DNA of 64,000 bases from Pseudotabrizicola sp051200875 (GTDB lineage: Bacteria; Pseudomonadota; Alphaproteobacteria; Rhodobacterales; Rhodobacteraceae), in NCBI RefSeq assembly GCF_051200875.1, contig NZ_CP195191.1, positions 2,914,001 to 2,978,000 on the forward strand. The letters are read 5' to 3'. A program made the translations under genes and the position numbers. Below the pieces are notes generated by a model. The model searched no databases, was not told where the DNA came from, and saw only the letters and a list, made by a program, of their open reading frames with translations. Of this stretch, positions 1 to 9,007 are shown one piece after another (within the stretch, counting starts at the first letter, position 1; each line of letters opens with the position of its first letter).

Positions 1-347
1 TGCAATTCCGTCCGCAAAGTCACTTAGGGAGTTATCAAGTAACTCAATCGTTTCAAGAATTGAAATGTCCAAAGCTGTCGGCATACTCGATCAGATCGCT
101 CCCACTTACCCAAACAGCGCATGGTAGGAGCATTGCTGCACCATCCAGCTGCCCTATCGCTAGGGTTGCACATCGACGTGACGACTTGCAAGTCGTAAGC
201 TGAACTCATTAGCGCGATGCGCGGCTGTTCACGGATGGGAACTGCCAATCGGCATACGCGTGGATCAGAGACAATGAACATCTCAACCAAAGTGTGCGCG
301 CCCTATCTGTGATCCCATCCGATCCGAGCAATGCGGTCGGACCTCCC
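1..347. other. Left-end region without a convincing gene
   Basis: No open frame here has a convincing ribosome-binding site or recognisable product. The 88-codon minus-strand frame at 24-290 has a low-complexity, unfamiliar translation. The one structural element I see is a perfect 16-bp palindrome, ACGACTTGCAAGTCGT, at 181-196. The stretch lies beyond the last prophage gene (holin), so it may be the distal end of the prophage or cargo near its left attachment site. I searched it by eye for the tRNA-fMet 3' sequence found at 40881-40925 and did not find it, so the left boundary probably lies outside the window. Confidence 0.5.
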
Positions 348-575
348 CTAAGCCCGTTCCCTCGCTAGATAGCCCGCGACGAAGTTGACCGCCCCCTGGG
401 CAAGCGCGAGCCCTCCGGCGACGAGCGAAGCGCCGACCTCCCCACCGCAAGTCTCGGACAGCCCCGGCAGCCAAGGTGCAATCATCGCGGCCACAATCGG
501 TCCAAGAAGGCTCGTCCAGCCTACGGCGGCCATCTTGCGGGTGGGGCGAAGGGTGGGCTGGGTGATCAGGTTCAT
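348..575 (-). CDS. Putative phage holin
   Basis: This 75-residue protein has a short positively charged N-terminus (PTLRPTRK) and two hydrophobic stretches, roughly residues 17-36 and 48-68, as in small class II holins. These form inner-membrane lesions that release the endolysin at the end of the lytic cycle. The start is the ATG at 573-575, preceded by a strong AAGGAGA ribosome-binding site on the minus strand. It is the last gene of the late operon, 23 bp after the endolysin gene, the usual partner. I recognise the position and topology rather than a specific family, so another small membrane lysis protein is possible. Confidence 0.7.
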   Translation of the reverse strand: MNLITQPTLRPTRKMAAVGWTSLLGPIVAAMIAPWLPGLSETCGGEVGASLVAGGLALAQGAVNFVAGYLARERA

Positions 576-598
576 GATGGTCTCTCCTTTGTTGGGTT

Positions 599-1237
599 TC
601 AGGCCCGGTTGATCCAGTTGCGCACGACGAAGCCCGGGCAGGCTTTTGCGGCGTGGTCGTTGTGACCGGTGATGCGGGTGATGGCGGTCTCGGCGCGGAT
701 GGCGTCGATGAGACCGCGCAGGGAGCGATCCTGGGCGACGGTGAAGTTCCGGCCGAACGGATCAGTGGCGGCCGAACCCGCTCCGCCGATCAGGCAGATA
801 TGGATCACGCCGCGGTTGTGGCCTTCGACCCCGGCGCCGATCTCGGTCTCGGCGCGGCCAGGCAGGATCGCGCCGTCACGGTCGATCAGATGGTGGTAGC
901 CGATCTTGCGCCAGCCGCGTTCCTCGCGGTGCCAACGGTCGATCTCCTTGCGCTTGGCGGTGAGGGGCTGGCCCCGCATCCAGTCCGGGTGGGTGGAGGC
1001 GCAATGGATGACGATCTCGTCCACGGGATAGCGGGCGCTGCCCTGGAAGATCATCGGCCCGGCTGGTGTCGAGACGCCCGTGGGCTTCAGGTTGCGTATG
1101 GCGCCGCCCTCGGCCGCGACGGCCTTCAGCGCGGCATCGGTGCGGGGGCCGAAGAGGCCGTCGATCGCGCCGGTGTAATAGCCGAGGCGCGCCAGCGCCA
1201 TTTGCAGCGCCTTCAGCGCATCGATCTGGTCGATCAT
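599..1237 (-). CDS. Endolysin, N-acetylmuramoyl-L-alanine amidase
   Basis: The 212-residue protein cleaves the amide bond between N-acetylmuramic acid and the peptide stem to lyse the host. Residues ~1-45 form a peptidoglycan-binding-like segment (ALQMALARLGYYTGAIDGLF, then GPRTDAALKAV). The rest is an amidase_2 (type 2 amidase) domain with candidate zinc ligands in VIHCAST, in GHNDH and in the cysteine of ACPGF. There is no signal peptide, consistent with a holin-dependent enzyme, and the holin gene follows. The start chosen is the ATG at 1235-1237, which has GAAAGGA upstream at good spacing; an in-frame TTG lies seven codons earlier. An intrinsic terminator precedes the gene. Confidence 0.88.
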   Translation of the reverse strand: MIDQIDALKALQMALARLGYYTGAIDGLFGPRTDAALKAVAAEGGAIRNLKPTGVSTPAGPMIFQGSARYPVDEIVIHCASTHPDWMRGQPLTAKRKEIDRWHREERGWRKIGYHHLIDRDGAILPGRAETEIGAGVEGHNRGVIHICLIGGAGSAATDPFGRNFTVAQDRSLRGLIDAIRAETAITRITGHNDHAAKACPGFVVRNWINRA

Positions 1238-1260
1238 GGGTGTGGTCCTTTCGGGCAAAG

Positions 1261-1284
1261 AAAAACCCCGCCGGAAGGGCGGGG
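1261..1284 (-). terminator. Intrinsic terminator between tail and lysis genes
   Basis: On the minus strand the RNA would fold as CCCCGCC, a short TTCC-containing loop, GGCGGGG, then five U residues. It sits between the small coiled-coil gene (ends 1307) and the endolysin start (1237). Transcription reading through the tail genes would be attenuated just before lysis, unless antitermination acts or the lysis genes have their own promoter. Confidence 0.75.
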
Positions 1285-1306
1285 CGCGGGGCGGTCTGGG
1301 CGCGGG

Positions 1307-1453
1307 TCAACCGGCCTTCGGCGGGTCCGGTGGGGGGCTTTGCGCCTCCCGGGCTGCGGCCAGTTCGGCGGCGAGAAGGGCGCAACGTTCGGAGAGGATC
1401 GCGATCTGCTGGCGCAGTTCGGCGACATAGGCGGATGAGGCGGCAGGGGACAT
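1307..1453 (-). CDS. Small coiled-coil protein, prophage tail/lysis junction
   Basis: A 48-residue frame is preceded by an excellent GAAAGGAGC ribosome-binding site before the ATG at 1451-1453, and ends in TGA at 1307-1309. The translation begins MSPAASSAYVAELRQQIAIL and continues as one amphipathic helix, ending in a proline-rich tail (SPPPDPPKAG). It is below the usual gene-calling length. I do not recognise a family. A leucine-rich helix at this position could be an accessory lysis or tail-fibre protein, but that is a guess. Its support is the strong ribosome-binding site, the tight fit between neighbours and the clean helix. Confidence 0.6.
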   Translation of the reverse strand: MSPAASSAYVAELRQQIAILSERCALLAAELAAAREAQSPPPDPPKAG

Positions 1454-1469
1454 GGGGCTCCTTTCAGGG

Positions 1470-3353
1470 TCAGAAGTCGGTCTCGAGGTAAAGGCCGGTG
1501 CACTCGAAGGCGACCGCCGCGGCGGTCGCGCCGTTGTTCAGGAAGAGGCGCGGGGCGAGGAAGGTCGCGGCCTGGGGCAAGTCGGTCGTTACTTCCTGTT
1601 CGAAGACGGCGCCGGTCAGCTCGTTGACGGCGCGAAGCCAGATCGACGTACCTGCGGCCGGGCACCATATCGTCAGGGTTAGGAGCCCCGCCGTCGCGAT
1701 CAGGAACCCGGCGCCGAGATCCACGAGGGTCGGTGCGCCGGTGGCGTCATTGCTGACTAATTGCCAGTTCGTATGCGTCCCACGCTGGAAGCCGAGGCCG
1801 ATGGCTTCGACGAGCGCGGAAAGGGTGGTCGTGACCGCCAAGGCTGCAACCGATGATAACAGCCCAAAGAAGCCCATTCCGGTCGCTTGCAAGGTGGTCA
1901 GACTAATGCGGGCGACGAGGGTGAAGCCGCCGAGGCCAGCGGCATTTCCACGCCAGCAGGCGGTGACGGCCGAGCGCTGATCGCAGACGGAATCCACCAC
2001 CGCGGCCGAGGTCAGGCGCCAGCGCCGAGAACTCGAAAGCAGCGATCCCGCCGCCAGGGCGGGGTGGCTGACGGTGCCGACGCTGGTCAAGGCGATGCCC
2101 TGGGCGGCGATCGTCGTACCGGACACCGGTGCCCAGATGCCGATGCGGTTCAGCCCGGTGTGGGGTTGCAGCGGGAAATCCCGCCCGGAAGGCCTGACGA
2201 CTTCAAGCCAGGGGGCGCCTGCCCGCTGGCGCCCATAGAGCGCGAGCTTGCCCACCGGGGGCGAGGCTGGCACGGCGGAGAGGCCCGGGATCACGATCGG
2301 CGCCGGGAACTCCGCCCGCCCGGAGGCGCGATCGATGACGAAGGCATCGAAGAAGGTGGACCCATTGGGCGAAACCTTCAGCGTCACATCGTCGGAGCCG
2401 AGGAGCCCGAACAGCGCCCGCGCCGAAAACCCCGTCTTCAGGGCAAGGCTTGCATCATTGCCCGCGGCGGCTTTGTTGATCGTCGCCTCATGCGATCCGC
2501 CCGCATTGTTCAGGAGTGTCGCGGCGGCATTGACGCTGAGCCGGTTCGACGCATCAGGCGAGGCACCACCGAGACCCAGCCCCAGCGCAGTCACGTTTGC
2601 CGTCGCCGCGCCGATCGCGGTGACGCTGGCCGCAAAGGTGACGGTGGGCGTGTTGATAATGGTGCTGCCCAGCGCCCCCGCGGTGGTCGATCCGAGGTTG
2701 ATCACGGTCGTCGATCCGGCCGCGCCGCCGGTGCCCAGGTTCACGGTTTTGGTGACCCCGGTCGTCGTGCCGCCGGTGCCGAGCCCATACGTGGCAGTGG
2801 ATGTGGCCGTGCCGATCGTGACCGCCGCATTCGAAAACGTCGTCGCCCCCGCGAAGGTCTGAGCAGCATTGCCGAGATGGGCCAGCGTGGCCGAGAGGTT
2901 CGGCAAGGTGAAGCTGCGGGTCGTGCCTGCGGAGAGGCCGGTAAGATCGAAGGCCGCGAGCCTGGTCGGATCGGCATCATCGGCCAGGCGGAAGAGATTG
3001 TCCGGGAAGGGCAGCGCGGCCTGCCGGACCCAGACGCCGCCGAGAAAGGTCAGGGCGGCATCTGTCGCGCGATCCCAGACGGACCAGCCTTCCGCGGGCG
3101 GATAGAAGGCCCAGGCCCCATCTTGCCAAGCGGCGATCGCAAATGCATGGCCTGCCCAGGCGCCCATGGGTGCCGGACCCACGACATAGCGGGCGCCATC
3201 GACCGGTGATCCCGGCGGAGTGTTGAGACCGGTGCTTTCCACGGCGGGCTGCACGAGGGCATCGAGGGCACGGAAGGCCTCGTTGACGGTGATGTGCTTC
3301 TGCGCCTGGTTCGCCTCGAGGAAGGTGAGGCGGATGTTCGGGGTGTCGGCCAT
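1470..3353 (-). CDS. DUF2793-containing tail/appendage protein
   Basis: The 627-residue protein starts MADTPNIRLTFLEANQAQKH, the hallmark of the DUF2793 domain found at the N-terminus of Rhodobacterales phage and GTA tail appendages (residues ~1-110). The middle (~150-290) is rich in Gly, Ala, Thr and Ser with short repeats (TTGVTK, GTGGA, NLGS), typical of beta-structured fibre or spike shafts. The C-terminal ~230 residues look globular and could carry the receptor- or glycan-binding surface. It follows the host-specificity protein by 27 bp in the same operon. Role inferred: distal tail fibre, spike or receptor-binding protein. No enzymatic motif was identified. Confidence 0.75.
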   Translation of the reverse strand: MADTPNIRLTFLEANQAQKHITVNEAFRALDALVQPAVESTGLNTPPGSPVDGARYVVGPAPMGAWAGHAFAIAAWQDGAWAFYPPAEGWSVWDRATDAALTFLGGVWVRQAALPFPDNLFRLADDADPTRLAAFDLTGLSAGTTRSFTLPNLSATLAHLGNAAQTFAGATTFSNAAVTIGTATSTATYGLGTGGTTTGVTKTVNLGTGGAAGSTTVINLGSTTAGALGSTIINTPTVTFAASVTAIGAATANVTALGLGLGGASPDASNRLSVNAAATLLNNAGGSHEATINKAAAGNDASLALKTGFSARALFGLLGSDDVTLKVSPNGSTFFDAFVIDRASGRAEFPAPIVIPGLSAVPASPPVGKLALYGRQRAGAPWLEVVRPSGRDFPLQPHTGLNRIGIWAPVSGTTIAAQGIALTSVGTVSHPALAAGSLLSSSRRWRLTSAAVVDSVCDQRSAVTACWRGNAAGLGGFTLVARISLTTLQATGMGFFGLLSSVAALAVTTTLSALVEAIGLGFQRGTHTNWQLVSNDATGAPTLVDLGAGFLIATAGLLTLTIWCPAAGTSIWLRAVNELTGAVFEQEVTTDLPQAATFLAPRLFLNNGATAAAVAFECTGLYLETDF

Positions 3354-3380
3354 GAGGGCGCCTTACTTCGATTTGGGGGT

Positions 3381-6300
3381 TCAAACGGTGATGTTAAGGG
3401 TGGCGCCGCGGCCCAGCGCGCCAGTTTGCGCGATGCGCACAGAAACGGGGCCGGAAACCGGGGCGCCGAAGTCGGCTGTCTGCATGGCGACCGTATAGGT
3501 GAAGGCGGGCGCGGTCAGACCGGCGACGCTGCGAACAACCACCGCCCCGTTCAGGATGTCGATCTCGTAGCCCTCGGCGGCTTCGCCCAGTGGCACTTCC
3601 GTCAAGGCCCAGTTGTCGCCCGCGAAGGCCCGGGTGCGGCGGGTCCAGCTGAGGGCGATATCGCCGCCGGACAGGTTCACTCTTTGGGCGTGACACGGCC
3701 GCCAAGGGCGCAAGCCGCGGGCCGAGGGCGCGAAGGTGACCGCGAGGTTCGTTGGATCGCCAGCGGGTTTGCTCGAGGCCCCGATCCGCCAGTTCCACGC
3801 CGCGCCATAGTCTGCGCTGCCGATCGGCAGGGGTTTGACCCCGCCGTCCAGCACGACGACCCGCGCTCCAGCCGGGGCGGGATTGGCGATTGCATCTTCG
3901 GTGCCGAGCAGCCCGCGCAGAAGCCGGGTCAAGCGCCAGCGTCCTGGCGACTGCAGGCTCGCCGTGGCGAAGCCGACGATTTCCCAGAGGTCAGGAGCGG
4001 TCTCGATCACCAACCAGTTCGTGCCGGAAAACACCGCCGCATCGCTGACACTGGCGAACTGGCCTGCGATCATGTCGACCCAAAGCTCGTTGCCGCGATC
4101 GAAACGGTTCGTGGGCCCGGCATAGAAGGGAAATGCCAAGGTGCCGAACCAGCCCGGTCGCGAAATCGTGGTCAGGACCGCGAAGCCATCCGTCGATGCC
4201 GATCGCCAGACCGCCGCCGTGCCATACCACGGGGCAGCATGGGCCGCGGCATAGGGCTGCCAGTCCGGGAAATCCTCCGAGAGCTGTGGCAGGTTCATCA
4301 AGGCAACCAGCGGCGGCCCATAGACGGCCCTCGCCCCGGAAGTCGCGCCGCGATCGCTGCCAGGGGCAAGATCGTAAATCGCCCGATCCGAACGGCGCGC
4401 CTCAACCCGCCGCCCAGCGCCATCGGTGATCGAGGTCAGGGCGAATTCGATCAGGCGGTTGTCGTGATCGAGGAGGATCACATCGGCGGGGTCCAGCGCC
4501 AGGCGCGATGGCGGCAAGGTGAAACTTGCCTTCTCGCGGCCGACCCATGCTTCGAAGAGAGCCCGGCGCACCCCGCGTTCGGCCGCGCCGCTGGTCGAGG
4601 CGATGGGCAGTTGCTCCGCGGATATCCGCGCCGTGTCGACGGTGATCCGCCGCGCCTCGACAGTGATCCCAGCTAACTCCTCATCGCGGGCCATCAGGCG
4701 CCATTTGAGGGCGAGGGGCAGCTCGGTCTCCTGCGCCCGGGTCAGTTCCAGATCCTCGGCCTCGCGGCTGGCAGCGACGAGGCTGTCGAGGGTGATCGTG
4801 GCCACGGGCCGCTGCCCCCGCATGCGGAAGCGAATTTTGCCCTCGGCCTCGAAGGCGTCGAAACCGAAGAGGCGGGCGAGGGTCTCGATGGAGGCGCGAG
4901 GGCTTTCAATGGCGTTCACAGCAAAGCCCGGCACCGACCCCGCAAGATCGATGACATCCAGATCGGAGGTGGCCAGCCCAGCGCGGTCGCAAAGCTCAGC
5001 GACGAGTTCCGCGAGGCCCGTGGCCCCGGCGCGGCCGGTAAGCCAATGCCCAAGCCGCCAGTTCTCGGCATCCGACCAGACATCGCTCCGGGCCGGGAAG
5101 GCCGGGAAGGGGCGGGCGTCCCATGTCCAGAGGGCGATCTCGGCGGTCTCGATCATCCGGCCGGAATAGAGCGAGGCAGTGGGGTTGTTGGCCGGGTTCG
5201 CCCAATAGCCGATCAGGGCTTCGGCATAGCGGCGCTGGATGAACTCGTCGGGCCAGCCCCGGGAAAAGTGCGGCAGCAGGGATTCTGACGACTTCGGGTC
5301 GACAAAGACATTCGGCTGGTTGGTGCCGCGATCGACGCAAGGCGCGCCTGCTTCGGTAAACCTGATCGGTTTTGACCCCGGCACCCAAGCCGTCGGCCCG
5401 CCGCTTTCCACGCCGCCCGGGCGGTTGATATGCGGCTGGCTCCACCAGTTCCGCAGATCCTTGGATCGGAACACCCAGGGCTTTCCGGCACCGTCCGTGA
5501 TCGCAGTCCGCGTCTGAGAAATCCTGTCGGCCGAGGAGGCATAGAACCAGTCGAAGCCCTCACCGCCTTCGATGTTGGCTTGCAGATAGGCGGTCTGGTG
5601 CGGGCCGGTCCATCCGGCTAGGGCATCGAGGTGATCATCGCCGTCGCGCCAGTCCGAGAGCGGCAGGTAGTTATCGATCGCCACGAAATCGACATTCACG
5701 GATGCCCAGATCGGATCGAGGTGAAAGAACACATCGCCCGTGCCGTCCGAGGGTTGATGGCCGAAGTATTCCGACCAGTCGGCGGCATAGCTGACCTTGG
5801 TGGCAGGCCCGAGGATCGCGCTGACATCGGCGGCCAGTTGCACGAAGGCGGTGACGGCTGGATAGGTCGAGGCGCCGGAGCGGACTTGCGTCAGACCGCG
5901 CATCTCGGTGCCGATCAGGAAGGCATCTACGCCCCCGGCCGCGGCGCAGAGATGGGCGTAATGCAGGATCATCCGTCGCAGGCCCCAATCGCTGCCACTG
6001 CCGGTGAAGCTGACCGTCGTGCCCGACACCGCAAACTGCCCCGGCGCGGCCGAACCGAAGAAGGCCGCAACCTGCGTCCCTGCCGCCGCCGTCTTGTCGA
6101 CCGTGCCCGCAAAGCCCGCCGCGGGGGCGCAGGTGATCCGCCCGCGCCAGGGATAGACCGGCTGGCCCGGGATGGTGCCGTTTGTCGAATAGGGGTTCGG
6201 CAGGGTGTTGGCGGCCGGGATGTCCATCAGGATGAAAGGGTAAAAGGTCACGCGCTTGCCTCGCGCCTTCAGTTCTTGGATGGCCTGCACGACGGCGGCA

Positions 6301-7352
6301 TCGGTGGGCGTGCCGCCATAGGCCGGACCACCATCGACAGTGGAGACGACATGCGCCGCGGCGCGCGTCACGCCATTCACGCGCCAGACCATCGGGGTTG
6401 TGGTCTTGGTTGTCGATTCCACGCCTGGCTTGATCTGGCAGGCGCCTGCCCGCAGATCGGTGCCGAACCATGAAACGACCAGCGACACCGCCTCGCATTC
6501 GGGCAGGGCGGCGTCGAGCCGGTTCAGCGAGGCCACCAGATCGGGCAAGCCCTCGACGCTATTCTCGTTCTCTGGCACCGCAGTGCCATTGCCGCCGCCG
6601 CTGTTCCAAAAGCCGGGAGCGGCCGTGGTGCGGGTGACCGTCTGGGTCGCGTAGACGAACTCGCCCGCCGACGGGATCAGGTTCACGGCGCGCACGAGGC
6701 GTTCCATGGCGCCGGGATCTGGCGAAGGGCGGATCACTTCGAACGAAAGCTGCGGCAGACGGTTGCCGAAGGTCTCAAGGGCCAGATCCTCGAACACGAC
6801 ATAGGCCACGCCGCGATAGGCCGGGGCCTGTCCGGCGCCTTCCTTAGCCTCGATGAAGGGGTCCGGCATCTGGCTTTCTGTGCCCAAGTGAACTCGGATC
6901 ACGGCGCCCGGCACATCGAAGGGTTTGCCATCGGCCCAGATGCGGCAAACGCCGCCGATCGGGCCCTCGCAAAGTGCCACGGCGAAGGAGGCGTAGTAGC
7001 GATAGCCTTCGGTCACGACCTTCGGCCCACCGCCTTTGCCGCCGCCTTGGGTTTGGCGGAACTGTTCCTCGCGGAAATCCGTGGCCCAGATGATGTTTCC
7101 GCCAAGCCGAATCGTGCCGTAAAGCCGCGGGATGACCGCCCCTTCGGTCGCCGATGTCAGGCGCAGATCGTCCAGCTTCGCGCCTTCAATCCGCTGATCG
7201 GGGGCAAGCGAGCCGATGATCAGGCTGTCAATGACCGAGCCCGCGAACGTCCCAATGGCGCCGCCGATCGTGGCGGCGCTGAAGCCGAGAAAGGCGCCAC
7301 CGAAGGCGCTGCCGATTGCGGAACCGGCGGCGGCGAGGAGCATGGTTGCCAT
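3381..7352 (-). CDS. GTA TIM-barrel / phage host-specificity tail protein
   Basis: This 1323-residue protein belongs to the very large GTA-TIM-barrel plus phage-tail family at the tail tip of Rhodobacter GTA and related phages. Residues 1-50 are a hydrophobic Gly/Ala-rich segment (LLAAAGSAIGSAFGGAFLGF) typical of the family's N-terminus. The ~120-300 region contains the conserved LYGTIRLGGNIIWATD and YYASFAVALCEGPIGG blocks. A TIM-barrel-like domain follows at about 330-750, then tail-3-type beta domains to the C-terminus. The start is the ATG at 7350-7352, six bases after the NlpC/P60 stop. It likely contacts or degrades surface polysaccharide during adsorption. Confidence 0.9.
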   Translation of the reverse strand: MATMLLAAAGSAIGSAFGGAFLGFSAATIGGAIGTFAGSVIDSLIIGSLAPDQRIEGAKLDDLRLTSATEGAVIPRLYGTIRLGGNIIWATDFREEQFRQTQGGGKGGGPKVVTEGYRYYASFAVALCEGPIGGVCRIWADGKPFDVPGAVIRVHLGTESQMPDPFIEAKEGAGQAPAYRGVAYVVFEDLALETFGNRLPQLSFEVIRPSPDPGAMERLVRAVNLIPSAGEFVYATQTVTRTTAAPGFWNSGGGNGTAVPENENSVEGLPDLVASLNRLDAALPECEAVSLVVSWFGTDLRAGACQIKPGVESTTKTTTPMVWRVNGVTRAAAHVVSTVDGGPAYGGTPTDAAVVQAIQELKARGKRVTFYPFILMDIPAANTLPNPYSTNGTIPGQPVYPWRGRITCAPAAGFAGTVDKTAAAGTQVAAFFGSAAPGQFAVSGTTVSFTGSGSDWGLRRMILHYAHLCAAAGGVDAFLIGTEMRGLTQVRSGASTYPAVTAFVQLAADVSAILGPATKVSYAADWSEYFGHQPSDGTGDVFFHLDPIWASVNVDFVAIDNYLPLSDWRDGDDHLDALAGWTGPHQTAYLQANIEGGEGFDWFYASSADRISQTRTAITDGAGKPWVFRSKDLRNWWSQPHINRPGGVESGGPTAWVPGSKPIRFTEAGAPCVDRGTNQPNVFVDPKSSESLLPHFSRGWPDEFIQRRYAEALIGYWANPANNPTASLYSGRMIETAEIALWTWDARPFPAFPARSDVWSDAENWRLGHWLTGRAGATGLAELVAELCDRAGLATSDLDVIDLAGSVPGFAVNAIESPRASIETLARLFGFDAFEAEGKIRFRMRGQRPVATITLDSLVAASREAEDLELTRAQETELPLALKWRLMARDEELAGITVEARRITVDTARISAEQLPIASTSGAAERGVRRALFEAWVGREKASFTLPPSRLALDPADVILLDHDNRLIEFALTSITDGAGRRVEARRSDRAIYDLAPGSDRGATSGARAVYGPPLVALMNLPQLSEDFPDWQPYAAAHAAPWYGTAAVWRSASTDGFAVLTTISRPGWFGTLAFPFYAGPTNRFDRGNELWVDMIAGQFASVSDAAVFSGTNWLVIETAPDLWEIVGFATASLQSPGRWRLTRLLRGLLGTEDAIANPAPAGARVVVLDGGVKPLPIGSADYGAAWNWRIGASSKPAGDPTNLAVTFAPSARGLRPWRPCHAQRVNLSGGDIALSWTRRTRAFAGDNWALTEVPLGEAAEGYEIDILNGAVVVRSVAGLTAPAFTYTVAMQTADFGAPVSGPVSVRIAQTGALGRGATLNITV

Positions 7353-7357
7353 GGGGA

Positions 7358-7813
7358 TCAGCCTGGAAAGAGGAAAGCCGCCACGGCGCGGCGGCGCCAG
7401 GGCAGGGTGAAGGGTTCGCGCGTGACGCCGGTGGTCTCGCGGGCATGGATCAGGGCCAGCTGGTCGGCGGGCCCCGGCACGAGGATGCCGCAGTGCTTGG
7501 CCGGACTGGTCGCGACCATGCGGAAGAGGATCAGGGCGCCAGGTTCGGCCGCACCTACGGGGATCTCGATCAGGAAGGTCCGGGCCGCTTCCCACATCAC
7601 TTCGCGGCAGCTGCTTTCGCCCCAATCGCGGGTATAGGGCGGCGGGGCGATCGGTTCGGCCCCGTGCAGATCGCGCCAGATGCCACGGGCGAGGCCAAGG
7701 CAATCGGTGCCGAGACCCCGGACAGAGGCCTGATGCAGATAGGGCGTCCCAATCCAGCGTTCCGCGATTGCCACCACCCGGGCGGGATCGGCCGGGGCGC
7801 GGGCCTCAGCCAT
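7358..7813 (-). CDS. NlpC/P60-family tail peptidase
   Basis: A 151-residue cysteine peptidase of the NlpC/P60 superfamily, the version found in Rhodobacterales phage and GTA tail modules. The catalytic cysteine is C38 in GTDCLG; H107 (AKHCGI) and H123 (LIHARE) are the candidate histidine and third catalytic residue. It probably cleaves peptidoglycan cross-links locally as the tail passes the cell wall. The ATG at 7811-7813 was chosen because it overlaps the DUF2163 stop (ATGGCTGA), which suggests translational coupling; a TTG two codons upstream is the alternative. Confidence 0.88.
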   Translation of the reverse strand: MAEARAPADPARVVAIAERWIGTPYLHQASVRGLGTDCLGLARGIWRDLHGAEPIAPPPYTRDWGESSCREVMWEAARTFLIEIPVGAAEPGALILFRMVATSPAKHCGILVPGPADQLALIHARETTGVTREPFTLPWRRRAVAAFLFPG

Positions 7814-8711
7814 CGGCAAGGGGGCGCAGCGGCGCGCCGGAGTTTGCGTCGGTCTCGTTCGGATAGCGGGTGACCAGATCGTCGCCGGGGATCGATGGGA
7901 AGCCGCGGAAGTTCAGCGCATTGCCGAACCGGTCGCGGCAGGTGGCGTGGCGCTTGTCGCAGCCTGCGGTGATGACGAAGGCGTCGCCCGGGGTGATTGG
8001 CCGCACCGGTGCCTCGATCAGGGTGATCGTGGCAGTGCCGCTGGCAAGCGTGTGACCCGCCACTTCCGCCCGCCGCCCGGCATTGGCGCCGCTAGTCCAT
8101 TCCACCACCCCGAAATCAAACCAGCTGCTGGCAAAGCCATCAAGGCCTGTCGCGACGGTAAATCTTCGGTCGCCAATTGTTGCTGTCGTAGCGCCGGTGC
8201 CGCGATACAGGGCGCTCGTCAGGTTCACCCCGCAGCGCGCATCGCCTAGCGTCGCGTCGCAGAAATACTGAAACGTCCGGCCGACCGGCTGGTTCAAGAG
8301 ATGCGCCAGCGCACGAACCTCGGCTGTGAAAGCATGACGCCCCCGCCTGATCTCACCGATGCTGCCGCGGCGCATCAGCACGCGCTGGCTGACCGCTTGC
8401 CAGTTCACCAGCCAAACCTCGACCGCGGCATTGTCCCAGAGCCCGTCGGCGATATCGGTCTCAGTGATGCGGTCAGACCGAAGCGCGCCTTGCACGTCTT
8501 GGGCATCGACCGACAGATCGCCCAGGCTTCTGATCTCGCTGGCGGCAAAGCCGGTCTCGGGTTCGAAGCTGGTGCCTGTGAAGGTGAGGGGGCGATCATG
8601 ATCGGTAAACCCGAACACCGCGCCATCGCGACGTTGCAATCGCCAGCACCATGCGAGGGTGGTCGTGCCTTCATCCAGATGCGCCTGGAAGCCTGCGGGC
8701 AGGGTCTTCAT
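7806..8711 (-). CDS. DUF2163 domain tail protein (TIGR02218-like)
   Basis: The 301-residue protein begins MKTLPAGFQAHLDEGTTTLA, the signature of the phage-conserved DUF2163 family. It ends with the second conserved block around ITAGCDKRHATCRDRFGNAL, with several cysteines (C-x6-C). In gene transfer agents and siphophages the family sits at the tail tip, between the DUF2460 protein and the NlpC peptidase, as here. It overlaps the preceding gene by ATGA at 8708-8711. A baseplate hub or iron-binding role by analogy with GTA is an inference. Confidence 0.88.
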   Translation of the reverse strand: MKTLPAGFQAHLDEGTTTLAWCWRLQRRDGAVFGFTDHDRPLTFTGTSFEPETGFAASEIRSLGDLSVDAQDVQGALRSDRITETDIADGLWDNAAVEVWLVNWQAVSQRVLMRRGSIGEIRRGRHAFTAEVRALAHLLNQPVGRTFQYFCDATLGDARCGVNLTSALYRGTGATTATIGDRRFTVATGLDGFASSWFDFGVVEWTSGANAGRRAEVAGHTLASGTATITLIEAPVRPITPGDAFVITAGCDKRHATCRDRFGNALNFRGFPSIPGDDLVTRYPNETDANSGAPLRPLADG

Positions 8712-9007
8712 GGGGCGCGGTCCTGTTGTTCGAGGCGGCCGACGGCGGCGCCGATGCGGGCGATGTTCTCGTCGAGGCGGATCATCCGCTCTTCGATCAC
8801 GGCGATGGCGCGTAGCGCTTCGGCCACGTCGCGAATTTGCTCGGGGCGGATCATGGCCAGATCGTCCAGTTGTCGTTCGAGCATGGCGACGCGGGTGTTG
8901 ATGATCCCGGCCCACCAGATCGCCGCCCCGCCTTGGGCGGAAAGGGCCAGCGCGAGACTGACATAGGCGACATAGCCCATGGTGTTGCGGTCTTTGGGTG
9001 GGGTCAT
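8708..9007 (-). CDS. Small membrane-anchored coiled-coil protein
   Basis: A 99-residue protein with a hydrophobic segment at about residues 11-32 (YVAYVSLALALSAQGGAAIW) followed by a long amphipathic helix (VAMLERQLDDL..IRDVAEALRAI..EERMIRLDENI). It overlaps its neighbours at both ends by ATGA, so it is almost certainly translated. I do not recognise a named family. One membrane segment plus a coiled coil resembles small proteins occasionally found among tail-tip genes; it could also be a host-membrane protein expressed with the late operon. Confidence 0.65.
   Translation of the reverse strand: MTPPKDRNTMGYVAYVSLALALSAQGGAAIWWAGIINTRVAMLERQLDDLAMIRPEQIRDVAEALRAIAVIEERMIRLDENIARIGAAVGRLEQQDRAP

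Noticed and set aside
24..290. 88-codon minus-strand gene at the left edge
   Set aside because: No convincing ribosome-binding site, no family-like pattern and an unfamiliar translation. It is most probably a chance frame.
653..4676. Long plus-strand open frames opposite the tail genes
   Set aside because: These are antisense shadows of high-GC genes on the minus strand. Their translations are Arg/Gly/Pro-rich and lack start signals. The same holds for similar frames throughout 5-28 kb.
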